From positions 94,718 to 158,717 of the forward strand of contig CALGZC010000040.1 of assembly GCA_937934745.1 (NCBI GenBank): 64,000 nucleotides of DNA. Direction: 5' to 3'. This document shows, piece after piece, positions 34,681-44,375 of this stretch (its first letter is position 1; each line of letters begins with the position of its first letter). A program made the position numbers and the translations under genes. Origin of the DNA: an uncultured Blastocatellia bacterium (GTDB lineage Bacteria > Acidobacteriota > Blastocatellia > Chloracidobacteriales > Chloracidobacteriaceae). The notes under the pieces are model-generated. The model ran no database searches and was not told the origin of the DNA. It was given only the letters and a program-made list of their open reading frames with translations.

Positions 34681-36581
34681 CGCCGCAAACGGAACAGAAC
34701 CAAGCGTCCCTCCTGCCGAACGAACGTGCCGTGCCCTCGGAGATAGGCCATGAAGCGCATGCGTTCGGCATCGTTGTCAAAGGGCGTTGCGTGCGGGTCA
34801 AAGACCAGATCGAGTGCAATGAGCAGATAGTCCACCTCCAGGCTGGCCACGGCCTGCGCTAGCTCGTCCGCCGTCCGCGCTGCCCGAACCATTTGCCCAA
34901 GCGTGTAATCTTCAAAGGCGTAATCGGTGACGAAGGGGCGGTCGAGGTAGTACGTCCGGGCGCCGGCGTTGACCAGCCAGACGCGCGCCGCCGGCGCCGT
35001 TTGCTCGTTCAAGAAGCGAAACATCCCATATTCCGGTAGCTTGGCGCGCAGGTAGGCTTCCGCCGGGATGCGCCCTAGCCCGGCGGCGACGGCCTGGCCT
35101 GCAACCGCCAGCTCCCCTGTCCGCAGCGCATTGGCGGCGAGGAACAAGCCGACGCTCAATATCCCGACGGCGCGCAGCCGCCGGGCGTGGCCGAGCCAAT
35201 CTACGGCAAACCACATGGCGACTGTGGCGGCCGGCGCAAGCGCCGGCAGGAGAAAGCGCGCTTGCTGCGATGAAAACGCCCAGAGCCAAAAAAAGAGGCC
35301 GACAAAGGCAAATAGGCTGCGCAGCCGCGCGTCCATCCGGCGCCACCCCAGGAGCGCCGGAACGACGATGAAGTACACCGCCCCAATCTCGCCGTCATAC
35401 CGCCGAATGTCGTCGGTTTCCGCCAGCCAGCAGACGCGCCAGGGCAACGTCGCGTAATCCAGCCAATCCTTCGTTTCGCTCCCGTAGCCCTGTAGGAACA
35501 ACAGGTGTAGGCGCGCGCGGTCGGCGTCCCAGCCGAGGCTCCGCGTGGGAAAGAGCGTGTACAGCATGGGGAAGACCGGATTGCCCGTCAGCCATAGGTT
35601 GCGGGCATACCATGGCGCGGCCGCGACCAGGAGCGGGATGAAAAACAGCGCCAGCGTTTGCAAGACGCGCCCCAGGGAAGGCGATGCGCTTCTGCTCGCC
35701 AACAGTCCCAAGATGACCGGCGTCAGCGCCAAGGCCAGCGGCAGGGCAAGGTATTTGACGCTCGCCGCGCCGCCGAGGAAGACCCCGGCCAGGATGAGCG
35801 CCGGCGCGCGTGCCGTGGCTTGCCAGGCCAGCAGGCTTCGCAGGGCCTGCGCCAGGTAAAAGGCCAGCGCCACATCCACGTAGGGCCATCCGGCTTCTAG
35901 CCATACTATTGGCGTTGTGGCAACCGCCGCCGCCGTCAGCCAGCGACCGGTCACGGACAGGCCACAGTCCTGCGCGAGCCGATAGGCGGCGAGGCACAGA
36001 AGCCAGCCGAATCCATTGTGGATCAACGCCGCCGTTCGGTCGCTGCCAATGCTGAGACCGCAGGCGTAAAGCCCCTCGACCAACTGTGGAAAGTAGGCGA
36101 AGATGTTACGCGGTAGCTCGACGAAGCGCCCGACCGCCAGGTAGGTCTTTTGGACGGCCAAGTGGTACACCAGCGCGTCCTTAGCGACCGGCGGGGCCAG
36201 CGCGGCCGCGCCGGCTGCGCCGAGGCTCAGCGCCAGGAGCCCCTGCGCCGCGCGGGCGGCCCAGCCGATCGGTTGCCGAAGCGCCCGCAGGCGGCGCCCG
36301 ACCGTCGCGAGCCAAGCGCGGTCAAACAGCCCCAACAGACCCAGACCTAGGAGCGAAAGCGCCAAGGGACGGCCGTAGCCGCCGAAGGCTTGTGTCCCAA
36401 ACGCCAGCCACCCCGCCGCGACGCCGCCCAGCGCGATGGCGTCCAGCCCGATGTCATCCGCGGCGGCGCGGTCGCCGTTGAGCCGCAGGGCGCCGCCCAG
36501 CGCCTGACCGCTGACGCGCAGACCCGAAAACAAAAGCCCAACGACGACGAAATCAATGCCGACCTGAGCCAGCCGGTTCAT
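34677..36581 (-). CDS. Polytopic membrane protein, GT-C glycosyltransferase-like
   Basis: A 634-residue protein with more than ten hydrophobic helices. After three helices the first long loop reads APPVAKDALVYHLAVQKTYL; the Asp-Ala pair there resembles the catalytic acidic loop of GT-C lipid-linked-sugar transferases (PMT/ArnT style). Later blocks TTPIVWLEAGWPYVDVALAFY and AAPWYARNLWLTGNPVFPMLY are common in acidobacterial GT-C proteins. The C-terminal 130 residues form a soluble domain (YGMFRFLNEQTAPAARVWLVN). Substrate is unknown. The DNA is strikingly rich in GCGCC/GGCGC. The start overlaps the tatD stop by 4 bp, and the stop overlaps the convergent sigma gene by 4 bp. Confidence 0.72.
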   Translation of the reverse strand: MNRLAQVGIDFVVVGLLFSGLRVSGQALGGALRLNGDRAAADDIGLDAIALGGVAAGWLAFGTQAFGGYGRPLALSLLGLGLLGLFDRAWLATVGRRLRALRQPIGWAARAAQGLLALSLGAAGAAALAPPVAKDALVYHLAVQKTYLAVGRFVELPRNIFAYFPQLVEGLYACGLSIGSDRTAALIHNGFGWLLCLAAYRLAQDCGLSVTGRWLTAAAVATTPIVWLEAGWPYVDVALAFYLAQALRSLLAWQATARAPALILAGVFLGGAASVKYLALPLALALTPVILGLLASRSASPSLGRVLQTLALFFIPLLVAAAPWYARNLWLTGNPVFPMLYTLFPTRSLGWDADRARLHLLFLQGYGSETKDWLDYATLPWRVCWLAETDDIRRYDGEIGAVYFIVVPALLGWRRMDARLRSLFAFVGLFFWLWAFSSQQARFLLPALAPAATVAMWFAVDWLGHARRLRAVGILSVGLFLAANALRTGELAVAGQAVAAGLGRIPAEAYLRAKLPEYGMFRFLNEQTAPAARVWLVNAGARTYYLDRPFVTDYAFEDYTLGQMVRAARTADELAQAVASLEVDYLLIALDLVFDPHATPFDNDAERMRFMAYLRGHGTFVRQEGRLVLFRLRR

Positions 36582-37390
36582 GCCGTGGCGCGCGCGACAA
36601 CCGGTGCAACGGTTTCCAGGCGAAAGAGCCGCCGGAAGTTGCCGGTCGTCAGCCGGCCGAGGTCAGCAATATCCATCTCACGCAACTGCGCCAGTTGTCG
36701 GGCAACCTCAACCACACGCATCGGCTCGTTCCGCTTGCCGCGGTAGGGTTCCGGCGACAGAAACGGGCAGTCGGTTTCAATCAGCAGGCGGTCGAGCGGC
36801 ACGGCGCGGGCAATGTCGCGCAGCGCGTGGTTTTTCTTAAACGTCACATTGCCCGCAAAAGAAATGTAAAATCCCAGCTCGACGCCCGTTTCCATAAGCT
36901 TCCACGAGCCGCTGAAGCAGTGAAAAATGCCGGGGCGCTCGACGCCAACCCAGTAATCGCGCAGCATCGCCGCCATGTCTTCGTCGGCGTCGCGGATGTG
37001 GAGGATGATCGGCAGGTTGCGCTCGCGGGCGAGCGTCATTTGACGGGCAAAAACCCGGCGCTGCACGTCGCGCGGCGAGCGATCATAGTAGTAGTCCAAA
37101 CCGATCTCGCCCCAGGCAATGACTTTCGGGCGCGCCATGAGATTGAGCAGCTTGGCTTCGAGGGACGGGCTATAATCGGCAGCGTCGTGCGGGTGAATCC
37201 CCACTGCGCCGTACACATCCGGCTCGCTTTCGACAATGGCCAGGCCAATGTCCAGCGAGCCGCGCGCGATGTCGCCGCCGCAAATTTCAAGCATCAACTC
37301 GACGCCGGCGGCGCGTGCGCGGTTGAGCATCTCCGCTCGGTCGTCGGCATAGCTCGGAAAATCAACGTGACAGTGTGAGTCTACAAACAT
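36578..37390 (-). CDS. tatD: TatD family metal-dependent deoxyribonuclease
   Basis: A TIM-barrel hydrolase related to TatD, with 3'-5' DNase activity in characterised members and a possible role in repair or D-aminoacyl-tRNA quality control in relatives. The HxH motif is VDSHCHVDF at the start of the protein (H6, H8), followed by GIHPHDA, GEIGLDYYYD, LHIRDADED, FHCFSG and ETDCPFLSPEPYRG, all metal-site motifs. The start at MFVDSHCH (37390) gives 270 residues, as expected; the longer open frame to 37486 would run into guaA. It lies 19 bp after guaA. Confidence 0.93.
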   Translation of the reverse strand: MFVDSHCHVDFPSYADDRAEMLNRARAAGVELMLEICGGDIARGSLDIGLAIVESEPDVYGAVGIHPHDAADYSPSLEAKLLNLMARPKVIAWGEIGLDYYYDRSPRDVQRRVFARQMTLARERNLPIILHIRDADEDMAAMLRDYWVGVERPGIFHCFSGSWKLMETGVELGFYISFAGNVTFKKNHALRDIARAVPLDRLLIETDCPFLSPEPYRGKRNEPMRVVEVARQLAQLREMDIADLGRLTTGNFRRLFRLETVAPVVARATA

Positions 37391-37409
37391 GGCGCTTACT
37401 CCCGCTCCG

Positions 37410-38948
37410 TTACTCCCACTCGATGGTCGCCGGCGGCTTAGAGGAAATATCGTAGGCGACGCGATTGATGCCGCGCACCTCGGCAATAATGCGGCTGCCG
37501 ATGCGGTGCAGTAAGTCGTAGGGTAGCCGCGCCCAATCGGCCGTCATGCCATCCTGACTCGTCACGGCGCGGACGACACAGGCATGCTCATAGGTTCGTT
37601 CATCACCCATCACCCCAACGCTGCGCACCGGCAGTAGCACGGCAAAGGCTTGCCAGATGTCGTCATAGAGTCCGGCAGCGCGAATTTCCTCTGTCACGAT
37701 GGCGTCGGCCCGTTGCAGGAGCGCGACGCGCGCCGGCGTCACCTCGCCGACAATGCGCACGGCCAGCCCTGGACCCGGAAACGGATGCCGGCGCAGCAGG
37801 GCTTCCGGCAGACCGAGTTGGCGGCCAACTGCCCGCGCTTCGTCCTTGAATAGCTCCCGCAACGGCTCGACCAACTTCAAATGCAGCGTCTCCGGCAGGC
37901 CGCCGACGTTATGATGACTCTTGATAACGGCAGACGGTCCCCTGACCGACACCGATTCAATCACATCCGGGTAAAGCGTCCCCTGAACCAGAAAGTCAAC
38001 CTGACCGAGCTGAGCAGCTTCTTCTTGAAAGACTTCGACAAACAGGCGTCCGATGATTTTGCGCTTGGCTTCGGGGTCCTCGACCCCGGCCAGCGCCGTC
38101 AGAAAGCGCTCGCCGGCAGCGATGCCCTTGACGTTCAGATGCATGGTGTCGCGAAACGTCGCCAGCACTTCGTCGAACTCGCCCAGCCGGAGGAGACCGT
38201 TATCCACAAACAGGCACGTCAGGCGGTCCCCAATCGCCTCGGCGACGAGCGCAGCCGCCACCGACGAATCCACGCCGCCGGAAAGGCCGCAGACGGCGCG
38301 ACCATCGCCGATGCGCGCCCGAATGTCGGCCACCGCCCGCTCGACAAAGCCGTGCATGGTCCAGTCGGCGCGCATGCCGGCGATACCGACAAAAAAGTTG
38401 CGGAGGATGTCACGGCCAAGCGGCGTATGCGCAACTTCCGGGTGAAACTGCACGCCGTACAGCCCGCGCGCAGGGTCTTCCAGCCCCCCCAGCGCGTCAT
38501 CGGTCTGGGCTGTTACGGCGAAGCCCGGCGGCGGCGCAACAACGTGGTCGCCATGGCTCATCCAAACATCGAAATTCTCCGGCAACCCTTCGAGAAGACG
38601 GCTTGGGCCGGTGCGCCGAATGCGCGCCGCACCGAATTCACGTCGCGCGGATGACGCGACCTGACCGCCGAAATGAACCGTGATGGCCTGTAGCCCGTAA
38701 CAGATACCGAGGATCGGCATGCCGAGGTCGAAAAGCCCTGGGTCACACCGGGGGGCATCGGCGGCGTAAACCGACGCCGGCCCGCCGGACAGCACCACGG
38801 CTTGCGGCGACCGGGAGCGTATCTCGGCGGCCGATGTATGACACGGGACGATCTCACAGTAGATACCGAGTTCGCGCGTCCGGCGGGCGATGAGCTGGGT
38901 GTATTGCGAACCAAAATCGAGAATCAGCGCAAGTTCAGAATGGGTCAC
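37410..38948 (-). CDS. guaA: GMP synthase (glutamine-hydrolysing)
   Basis: Converts XMP to GMP with glutamine and ATP. The class I glutamine amidotransferase domain (1-195) has the nucleophile in GICYGLQA (C83) and the His-Glu pair in QFHPEVAHT. The ATP pyrophosphatase domain begins at about 200 with the P-loop SGGVDSS. The C-terminal dimerisation domain has [13 protein letters not shown] and ends with [11 protein letters not shown], the standard GuaA end. The length of 512 is normal. It heads a minus-strand group with tatD and the GT-C-like gene. Confidence 0.97.
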   Translation of the reverse strand: MTHSELALILDFGSQYTQLIARRTRELGIYCEIVPCHTSAAEIRSRSPQAVVLSGGPASVYAADAPRCDPGLFDLGMPILGICYGLQAITVHFGGQVASSARREFGAARIRRTGPSRLLEGLPENFDVWMSHGDHVVAPPPGFAVTAQTDDALGGLEDPARGLYGVQFHPEVAHTPLGRDILRNFFVGIAGMRADWTMHGFVERAVADIRARIGDGRAVCGLSGGVDSSVAAALVAEAIGDRLTCLFVDNGLLRLGEFDEVLATFRDTMHLNVKGIAAGERFLTALAGVEDPEAKRKIIGRLFVEVFQEEAAQLGQVDFLVQGTLYPDVIESVSVRGPSAVIKSHHNVGGLPETLHLKLVEPLRELFKDEARAVGRQLGLPEALLRRHPFPGPGLAVRIVGEVTPARVALLQRADAIVTEEIRAAGLYDDIWQAFAVLLPVRSVGVMGDERTYEHACVVRAVTSQDGMTADWARLPYDLLHRIGSRIIAEVRGINRVAYDISSKPPATIEWE

Positions 38949-39114
38949 TGGCTTGGCGGTAACTCGCGAAGTGGGAATAGCCGTAGATATTCAAACACGT
39001 TGTATCGCCGAATGGCAAAACAGCATGGTATTGTTACGCTACTTTCATCGGTCGCCGGTTTGGTCACACGCACATCTCAGTCAGGTTCAGAGCAACAGCC
39101 GTGTTGGAGGGACT

Positions 39115-39939
39115 ATGCCACGCTGGATTGCCGCAACTGTCATTGCCGTGAGCGCCTTTCTGTGGTCAGGTGTTGCCCTTGCGGCGGAATACGTGCTGGT
39201 GCTGCGGGATGGGACACGTCTAGAAGTACGTTCAGAATACCGCATCATCAACGAGGTCGCTGTGTTCACCACGGCTGGCGGCCGGCAGATTTCAATTGCC
39301 CTCGCCAACATTGACATTGCTGCAACGGAGCGTGTCAACGGACAGCGGGATGGAGAGTTTCGGGCAAAGGCTGCACCACCGCGCCTCATCAGGGCAGATG
39401 GACAGGAAAGCCGGGTGGCGCAAAACGCTCACGTGGCCGCCGCACCGCCGCCTGCAAAGCCTTCGCCGTCACTGAGAAATGGCCGCATACTGACAAATGC
39501 CGATTTTGGCGGCAGCGTACAACCAGTTGCTGCACGTTCCTCGCCAAAGCCCCCCCAGCCGAACGTGCTGGAAAAAAGGCCCCAACTCGAACCGCCATCG
39601 CCGTTCACCGATCAGGAAGCGTACTGGCGCACTCGCGCGCGGACCATCTTGACGGAAGTTTACACCCAGCAACAGGTGATTGCTTTCCTCAATGCACAGG
39701 CGCAGGCATTGCAACACAAGATTGAAAACCAGGGAACAACGTTTCTCCTCGGGAGGGATTACTTCGGCAACCGTGTGATGTTGCCCCAGGAGATTCTCAC
39801 CGTCGAGAAACGGGAATTACTGAGCATCAACGAGCGTATCCGGGAAGCCCAAATGCGGCTCACCGGTCTGTATGTGCAATACACAATCTTGCAGGAAGAA
39901 GCCCGCCGCGCCGGTGTCCCACCCGGCTGGTTGCGGTAG
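39115..39939 (+). CDS. Exported protein of unknown function with C-terminal coiled coil
   Basis: A 274-residue protein; the start follows TTGGAGGGA and begins MPRWIAATVIAVSAFLW, a signal peptide ending near ALAAE. Residues 24-75 contain EYVLVLRDGTRLEV and ISIALANIDIAAT, a small beta domain seen in many acidobacterial secreted proteins of unknown role. A Pro/Ala/Ser-rich linker follows. Residues about 160-270 are mainly helical with RTILTEVYTQQQVIAFLNAQAQ and LLSINERIREAQMRLTGLY, consistent with a coiled coil. The frame is open upstream but the ribosome site decides. It precedes the VWA gene by 78 bp and may share its promoter. Confidence 0.7.
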   Translation: MPRWIAATVIAVSAFLWSGVALAAEYVLVLRDGTRLEVRSEYRIINEVAVFTTAGGRQISIALANIDIAATERVNGQRDGEFRAKAAPPRLIRADGQESRVAQNAHVAAAPPPAKPSPSLRNGRILTNADFGGSVQPVAARSSPKPPQPNVLEKRPQLEPPSPFTDQEAYWRTRARTILTEVYTQQQVIAFLNAQAQALQHKIENQGTTFLLGRDYFGNRVMLPQEILTVEKRELLSINERIREAQMRLTGLYVQYTILQEEARRAGVPPGWLR

Positions 39940-40017
39940 GGCGAGGCGCGAATGCAACTGAGACAAGCATTGGCAGGCACTGCGGAGCTTTGATGTGCAG
40001 CCATGAAAGGAGCCTCT

Positions 40018-41988
40018 ATGCCGTCCTGTCGCGTATGGTCTCTATGGCGTCTGATCGCTTTGCTACTGGCTGTGGGATTGTTGCCCTCATCCGTCTTGGG
40101 GCAGCGGGCGACAGCGGAACGTCTCCGAGTATTTGAGCGCAGTCTGGAAAGCGGCTCGGGCCGCACCATTCAGGTTGAAAACACATTGGGGACAACCAGG
40201 GTCGAGGTCTGGGGCGAAGACCTGGTCCACATTCTGGCGACACGTACCGACGGCCGCCGGGTAGATGACAAGGACATTGAGATTACGGCAACACCGGCGC
40301 GGGTAACGGTGCGCTGTATGCCGGCGATGGGTGGCATCAATCTGAAACTCTACATTCCGGCAGAGTCACATGTGCGCCTTTCATCACAGGCCGGTGCCGT
40401 TGAACTCATTGGCCCGGTTGCCAGTGTAACGGCCGAAACCGACACTGGTGACATCGCGGTTGAACTTCCGCGCTGGTTCAACGCCGATGTTGAGCTGTAT
40501 TCTGTCAGCGGCACGGCAACCAGCCATCTGAGCTTGACCAGTTACCTTGAGAAAAACCGCCGAGCTATCAAGGGGCAGCTTGGTCGTGGGGGACGCGCCG
40601 TCATCATCCGGTCAGGCAGCGGCCACATTGATCTGAAGTCGCTTCGGTCGAGCGTTGCCATTGCCGAGCCGCCACCGGCCACACCGACAACGGCGACGGC
40701 AGATGACTCGCCGGTGGCGCCGACTCGCTTTCCGCCGCCGGATGACCGTCCGGCCGACCGTCCCCTGACGCCGATATTCGGTGGCGGTGTGCAGTCCCAG
40801 GATGACTTTGCATCCACTTATGGCGGCAGCGGGGGTGGTCGCCGCCAACAGCGCCGGAGTGACGACCTTACAATGTCGGGTGGTATCGGCGTCCGGATCA
40901 TTCCGCCGCCGGGAACCTCGCCGTCTGACAGAGGGCGCGACGACGCACGCGCCACGACCGGCCGCGACACGGGACAACACTTTTCGGCAGCAGATGAGGC
41001 ACTGTCCAATTTGCCGCGCCGTGATCCGCTCTATACCACGCCGGACGGCCGCCCAACGCTGCGTCGGCGGGCAGTGAACCTGCCGCCAGATGATAGCGCC
41101 GCTGCCGCAACTGACGCAGATACGATTCGGATTGACGCCCGTTTGGTCAACCTCAACGTGATTGCCACCACCGAGGACGGACGGGCCGTCACGAACTTGA
41201 CGGCAGAAGACTTCACCATCTTCGACGAAGACGTTCAGCAGGAAATTGCCCACTTCAAGCCGACAAACACCCCGTTCAATCTCGTACTTCTCCTGGACCT
41301 GAGCGGGAGTACACGTGAAAAGATCGAGACCATTCGGAAAAGCGCCTGGCGTTTTGTGGAGCTTGCCGGCCCACAAGATCGGATTGCCATTGTGACCTTT
41401 ACCCGTAGTATCCATGTCTTGTGTCGCCCGACGAACGACCGGGCATTGCTCAAGCAACGCATTGCCGAAATGCGCGCCACGGATGGCGGGACGGCCTACT
41501 ACGAAGCCATGTGGTTTACACTCACCGAAGTTCTCGCGCCGTTCCGCGATGAACGCAATGCCGTCGTTGTCATGACCGATGGTGTGGACAACAGTATCAG
41601 TGCTGCGTATCCGGCTCCGACGCGGGTCTCGTTCCGGCAGATGGTCGAGGCGATTCTGGAGTCAGGAACGCTGGTGTATCCGATTTACCTCGATACTGAG
41701 GAGGAGAACTATCGGCATCACTGGGGCGAAACAGCCGAAGTTTATGCGCTGGCGCGGGTCCAGCTCCAACAAGTCGCGGATGCCTCCGGCGCCACCTTGC
41801 ATGTGGCGTCACGGGTTGAAGACCTCGCCGGCATTTATCGAAAGGTGATCGAGGAATTGCGCACGGTGTACGGTCTGGCGTATTACCCGTCCAACGTAGA
41901 ACACAACAACCGGTGGCGGCGCCTTAAGGTCGCCGTTCGGCGTCCGGGCATTGTGATTCGGACGCGACGCGGCTACTACGACCGCTGA
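40018..41988 (+). CDS. Secreted VWFA-related protein (acidobacterial type) with DUF4097-like N-terminal domain
   Basis: A 656-residue protein. AAAGGAG at 40006-40012 fixes the ATG at 40018. After a signal peptide, residues about 45-180 form a DUF4097-like beta domain (TIQVENTLGTTRVEVWGED, then SGSGHIDLKSL). Residues 200-350 are a Pro/Asp/Arg-rich linker. The remainder is a von Willebrand A domain of the VWFA-related acidobacterial class, preceded by the beta-strand block VRNLTAEDF-like VTNLTAEDFTIFDED. The MIDAS is D427-L-S429-G-S431, with VVMTDGVDNS completing it, so metal binding is likely. The C-terminus YGLAYYPSN and IRTRRGYYDR is typical. Role presumed in envelope adhesion or complex assembly. 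Confidence 0.85.
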   Translation: MPSCRVWSLWRLIALLLAVGLLPSSVLGQRATAERLRVFERSLESGSGRTIQVENTLGTTRVEVWGEDLVHILATRTDGRRVDDKDIEITATPARVTVRCMPAMGGINLKLYIPAESHVRLSSQAGAVELIGPVASVTAETDTGDIAVELPRWFNADVELYSVSGTATSHLSLTSYLEKNRRAIKGQLGRGGRAVIIRSGSGHIDLKSLRSSVAIAEPPPATPTTATADDSPVAPTRFPPPDDRPADRPLTPIFGGGVQSQDDFASTYGGSGGGRRQQRRSDDLTMSGGIGVRIIPPPGTSPSDRGRDDARATTGRDTGQHFSAADEALSNLPRRDPLYTTPDGRPTLRRRAVNLPPDDSAAAATDADTIRIDARLVNLNVIATTEDGRAVTNLTAEDFTIFDEDVQQEIAHFKPTNTPFNLVLLLDLSGSTREKIETIRKSAWRFVELAGPQDRIAIVTFTRSIHVLCRPTNDRALLKQRIAEMRATDGGTAYYEAMWFTLTEVLAPFRDERNAVVVMTDGVDNSISAAYPAPTRVSFRQMVEAILESGTLVYPIYLDTEEENYRHHWGETAEVYALARVQLQQVADASGATLHVASRVEDLAGIYRKVIEELRTVYGLAYYPSNVEHNNRWRRLKVAVRRPGIVIRTRRGYYDR

Positions 41989-42103
41989 GTTGGGGGGACA
42001 CAGGTGGCGACGCAGACAGATTGACGAGCGCGAGGTCCTGAGTCAGCAGGTGCAGGTTAGGAAGATAGCGAATAGGTGAGTCCGTGGTTGCCCTAGGTTG
42101 TTT

Positions 42104-43141
42104 ATGAAGAGCAGGCTCAAGACTCTCACAATCTGGCTCGGTATTCTGCTCAGCGTCGTTTTTGCTGGACTCGCCTTCTACGGCATTGATTGGAGGAAAA
42201 CCGGTTTGGCGCTGCGTGCTGTCCGGTGGCCCTATCTGAGCGTCGCCTTTGTCCTGATGTGGGCCGGCTTTGCCTGGCGAACGGTGCGGTGGAAGCGTTT
42301 GCTGGATGTCGGACGACCGCCGGGGGACGCCATCCGTTTTGGTGACTGTTTTTCCGTGATGACCGTTGGGTACATGGCCAACAACATTCTTCCGGCCCGG
42401 ATTGGCGAGGTGGCGCGGGCGTACTTGGTCGGACGCAAGACACGAACGACCAAGAGCTTTGCCCTGGGGACGATTGTCACCGAGCGTTTAGCCGATATCT
42501 TGATGTTGCTGGTTCTGATTGCCTTCACCCTGTTGACCCTCAAACTGCCCTCCGAGAGTCAGATCATTGCCACCAGCGTGGCTTGGTTGGGCCTCGGATG
42601 TGCCGCCGGTCTGGTTGTGGCCATTATCTTGCGTCCGACGGTCGTGCGTCTGATCGAAGGTGGACTCAAGTCGGTTGTTCCGGCCCGCTATGCCGAACGG
42701 CTGGCCGATATAGCCGACCGATTCCTGCGCGGCGTCAGTTGTGGTGGTTCGTTGCGAACTTTGACGTGGGTGTGGGTGGATTCATTCGGTATCTGGTTGT
42801 CCAGCTTGTACATGACCTGGTTTGTCGGGTTAGCCTGTAATCTAGATGTTGGCGTGACTCAGATGCTATATGTGATGTGCTACGTCAACTTAGGCGCCAT
42901 GCTACCCTCGGCACCCGGCTATGTTGGCACGTACCAGTGGTTTTGTACCCATAGTCTGAGCGCGTTTGGCGTGGAGAAAGAAACTGCGCTGGCATTTTCC
43001 TTTGTGTCGCACATCGTGTGGTATGTGCCGTTGACGCTGCTCGGATTGTGGCTCTTCCTCCGTGAGCGTCTCAGTTGGGGGCAGTTGACAGAAACTGAAG
43101 CAGTCAAGGCGGGAGCTTTGGATAAGTCGCTCCCGGCTTGA
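42104..43141 (+). CDS. Lysylphosphatidylglycerol synthase TM region/UPF0104-like flippase-domain protein
   Basis: A 345-residue membrane protein with about eight helices. Signatures of the UPF0104/LPG_synthase_TM family are AWRTVRWKRLLDVG, FSVMTVGYMANNILPARIGEVARAYLVGRK, GTIVTERLADILMLLVL and the loop SAPGYVGTYQWF. Family members include the flippase half of MprF and archaeal AglD-type proteins; the domain without a catalytic half is thought to move lipids or aid lipid-linked sugar transfer. A TTG at 42098 is a possible start. 115 bp separate it from the VWA gene, with no terminator seen. Confidence 0.82.
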   Translation: MKSRLKTLTIWLGILLSVVFAGLAFYGIDWRKTGLALRAVRWPYLSVAFVLMWAGFAWRTVRWKRLLDVGRPPGDAIRFGDCFSVMTVGYMANNILPARIGEVARAYLVGRKTRTTKSFALGTIVTERLADILMLLVLIAFTLLTLKLPSESQIIATSVAWLGLGCAAGLVVAIILRPTVVRLIEGGLKSVVPARYAERLADIADRFLRGVSCGGSLRTLTWVWVDSFGIWLSSLYMTWFVGLACNLDVGVTQMLYVMCYVNLGAMLPSAPGYVGTYQWFCTHSLSAFGVEKETALAFSFVSHIVWYVPLTLLGLWLFLRERLSWGQLTETEAVKAGALDKSLPA

Positions 43142-43286
43142 CTACCTGTGCATCGCCGCTTACGTTGCCATGCAAATTGTCTGAGCAAAATTGTTGCCTG
43201 GTGCTCAAGTGCTGTTGTTTAAGGCAGGCAGAAGGACAGGTGGCCTTTCCTTGGCATTGCCCGATGATCGTGAGTGTGAGTAAGCC

Positions 43287-43550
43287 GTGATCAAGCTGGA
43301 TATCGTCAATCGTGTCGCCGGCGCCACCGGTATTGCCAAGTCCAAAGCGGAAGTTGCCGTCGAGGCTTTGTTCGACGGCCTCAAGCGAGCCCTTGAGCGC
43401 GGTGAGCGGATTGAGCTGCGCGGCTTTGGGGTGTTTGTTGTCAAGCCGCGCAAGCGTGGCATCGGACGGAATCCACGTACCGGCGAAGTGGCCGACATCC
43501 CGCCTGGGAAAACGATCCGCTTTAAGCCGGGTAAAGAACTGACCCATTAG
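43287..43550 (+). CDS. HU/IHF-family DNA-binding protein
   Basis: An 87-residue nucleoid protein. It has the HU fold: N-terminal helices IKLDIVNRVAGATGIAKSKA and EVAVEALFDGLKRALERGER, the strand IELRGFGVFVVK, the arm RKRGIGRNPRTGE with the conserved RNPRTG, and the end GKTIRFKPGKEL. The GTG start has only a weak GAG upstream. HU bends DNA and helps organise the chromosome. It lies 145 bp after the flippase-like gene and 36 bp before the phosphatase gene. Confidence 0.95.
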   Translation: MIKLDIVNRVAGATGIAKSKAEVAVEALFDGLKRALERGERIELRGFGVFVVKPRKRGIGRNPRTGEVADIPPGKTIRFKPGKELTH

Positions 43551-43586
43551 CCACGGTGTCCTCAGGTGCATGGCGCAGGATATAAT

Positions 43587-44327
43587 ATGGGTAATACGTA
43601 TGTTTTCGGTGATATTCACGGTCGCGCGCAGCAGTTGCAGGCGATTCTGCAAGCGGTTGATTATGATGAACGACGCGACCGTTTGATCTTCGTCGGTGAT
43701 CTCATTGACCGGGGTGAAGACTCGCCACAGGTGGTTGAGTTGGTGCTCCAACTTCGGCACCGCAATCCGAATGTCGTGTGCTTGCGTGGTAATCACGAGC
43801 AGATGTTGCTGGATCTGCTCGACTATGGAGATCCGCTGTGGCTGATTCCCGAAAACGGTGGTATCCAAACGCTTCAGCAGTACGGTTTTGATATTGATGA
43901 GTGCACGTCATCGCTGGCGATTGGCATTCCTGAAGCGCACATCGAGTTTTTGCGGAGTTTACCGTTTTTCTATGAAGATGACCGGGCACTCTATGTTCAC
44001 GCAGGGATTACGCCGGGGCGGCATCCGGCCGAGTGCGAGCCTGAAGTCTTGATGTGGACGCGCGACCTTAACTTTTTTACACTGTACGCCGGAAAGCCTT
44101 GCTTTTTTGGACACACGCCGGCGCGCCTGCTGCCGCCAGAAGGCGTCCGGCATCCAGGCGAAATCTACGTCTTTGGCAGTGCCATCGGACTCGACACCGG
44201 CTGCACTGATGAAGATTGTCTCAGCTGTTTGCACGTGGAAGCACAGGTCGTGTACCAGAAATACCCCAACGTGCCGGTTTCGGTGTATGAACTTGAAATT
44301 CCCTGCCTGAATGGTTCTAGGGCTTAG
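43587..44327 (+). CDS. PPP-family serine/threonine protein phosphatase (metallophosphoesterase)
   Basis: A 246-residue phosphatase with the three PPP metal motifs: GDIHGR near residue 8, GDLIDRG near 41 and RGNHEQM near 72, followed by the His of YVHAG and of FFGHTPA. This is the lambda-phosphatase/PrpA type, which removes phosphate from Ser/Thr and sometimes His or Tyr. AGGA six bases before 43587 supports that ATG; a GTG at 43566 is in frame. An FHA-domain gene follows within 48 bp, hinting at Ser/Thr phosphorylation signalling. A cluster of acidic/Cys residues near the end (CTDEDCLSCLHVE) is unusual. Confidence 0.88.
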   Translation: MGNTYVFGDIHGRAQQLQAILQAVDYDERRDRLIFVGDLIDRGEDSPQVVELVLQLRHRNPNVVCLRGNHEQMLLDLLDYGDPLWLIPENGGIQTLQQYGFDIDECTSSLAIGIPEAHIEFLRSLPFFYEDDRALYVHAGITPGRHPAECEPEVLMWTRDLNFFTLYAGKPCFFGHTPARLLPPEGVRHPGEIYVFGSAIGLDTGCTDEDCLSCLHVEAQVVYQKYPNVPVSVYELEIPCLNGSRA

Positions 44328-44375
44328 GTGGAATAACCCACTGCGCCGTTTTTTCCGTTGCTGTGGTGGCTTCCG

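Noticed and set aside
37881..38654. 257-codon plus-strand frame inside guaA
   Set aside because: Antisense to a fully conserved gene; no recognisable domain.
40612..41457. 281-codon minus-strand frame inside the VWA gene
   Set aside because: Antisense to a gene with clear domains; composition is biased and no signature is present.
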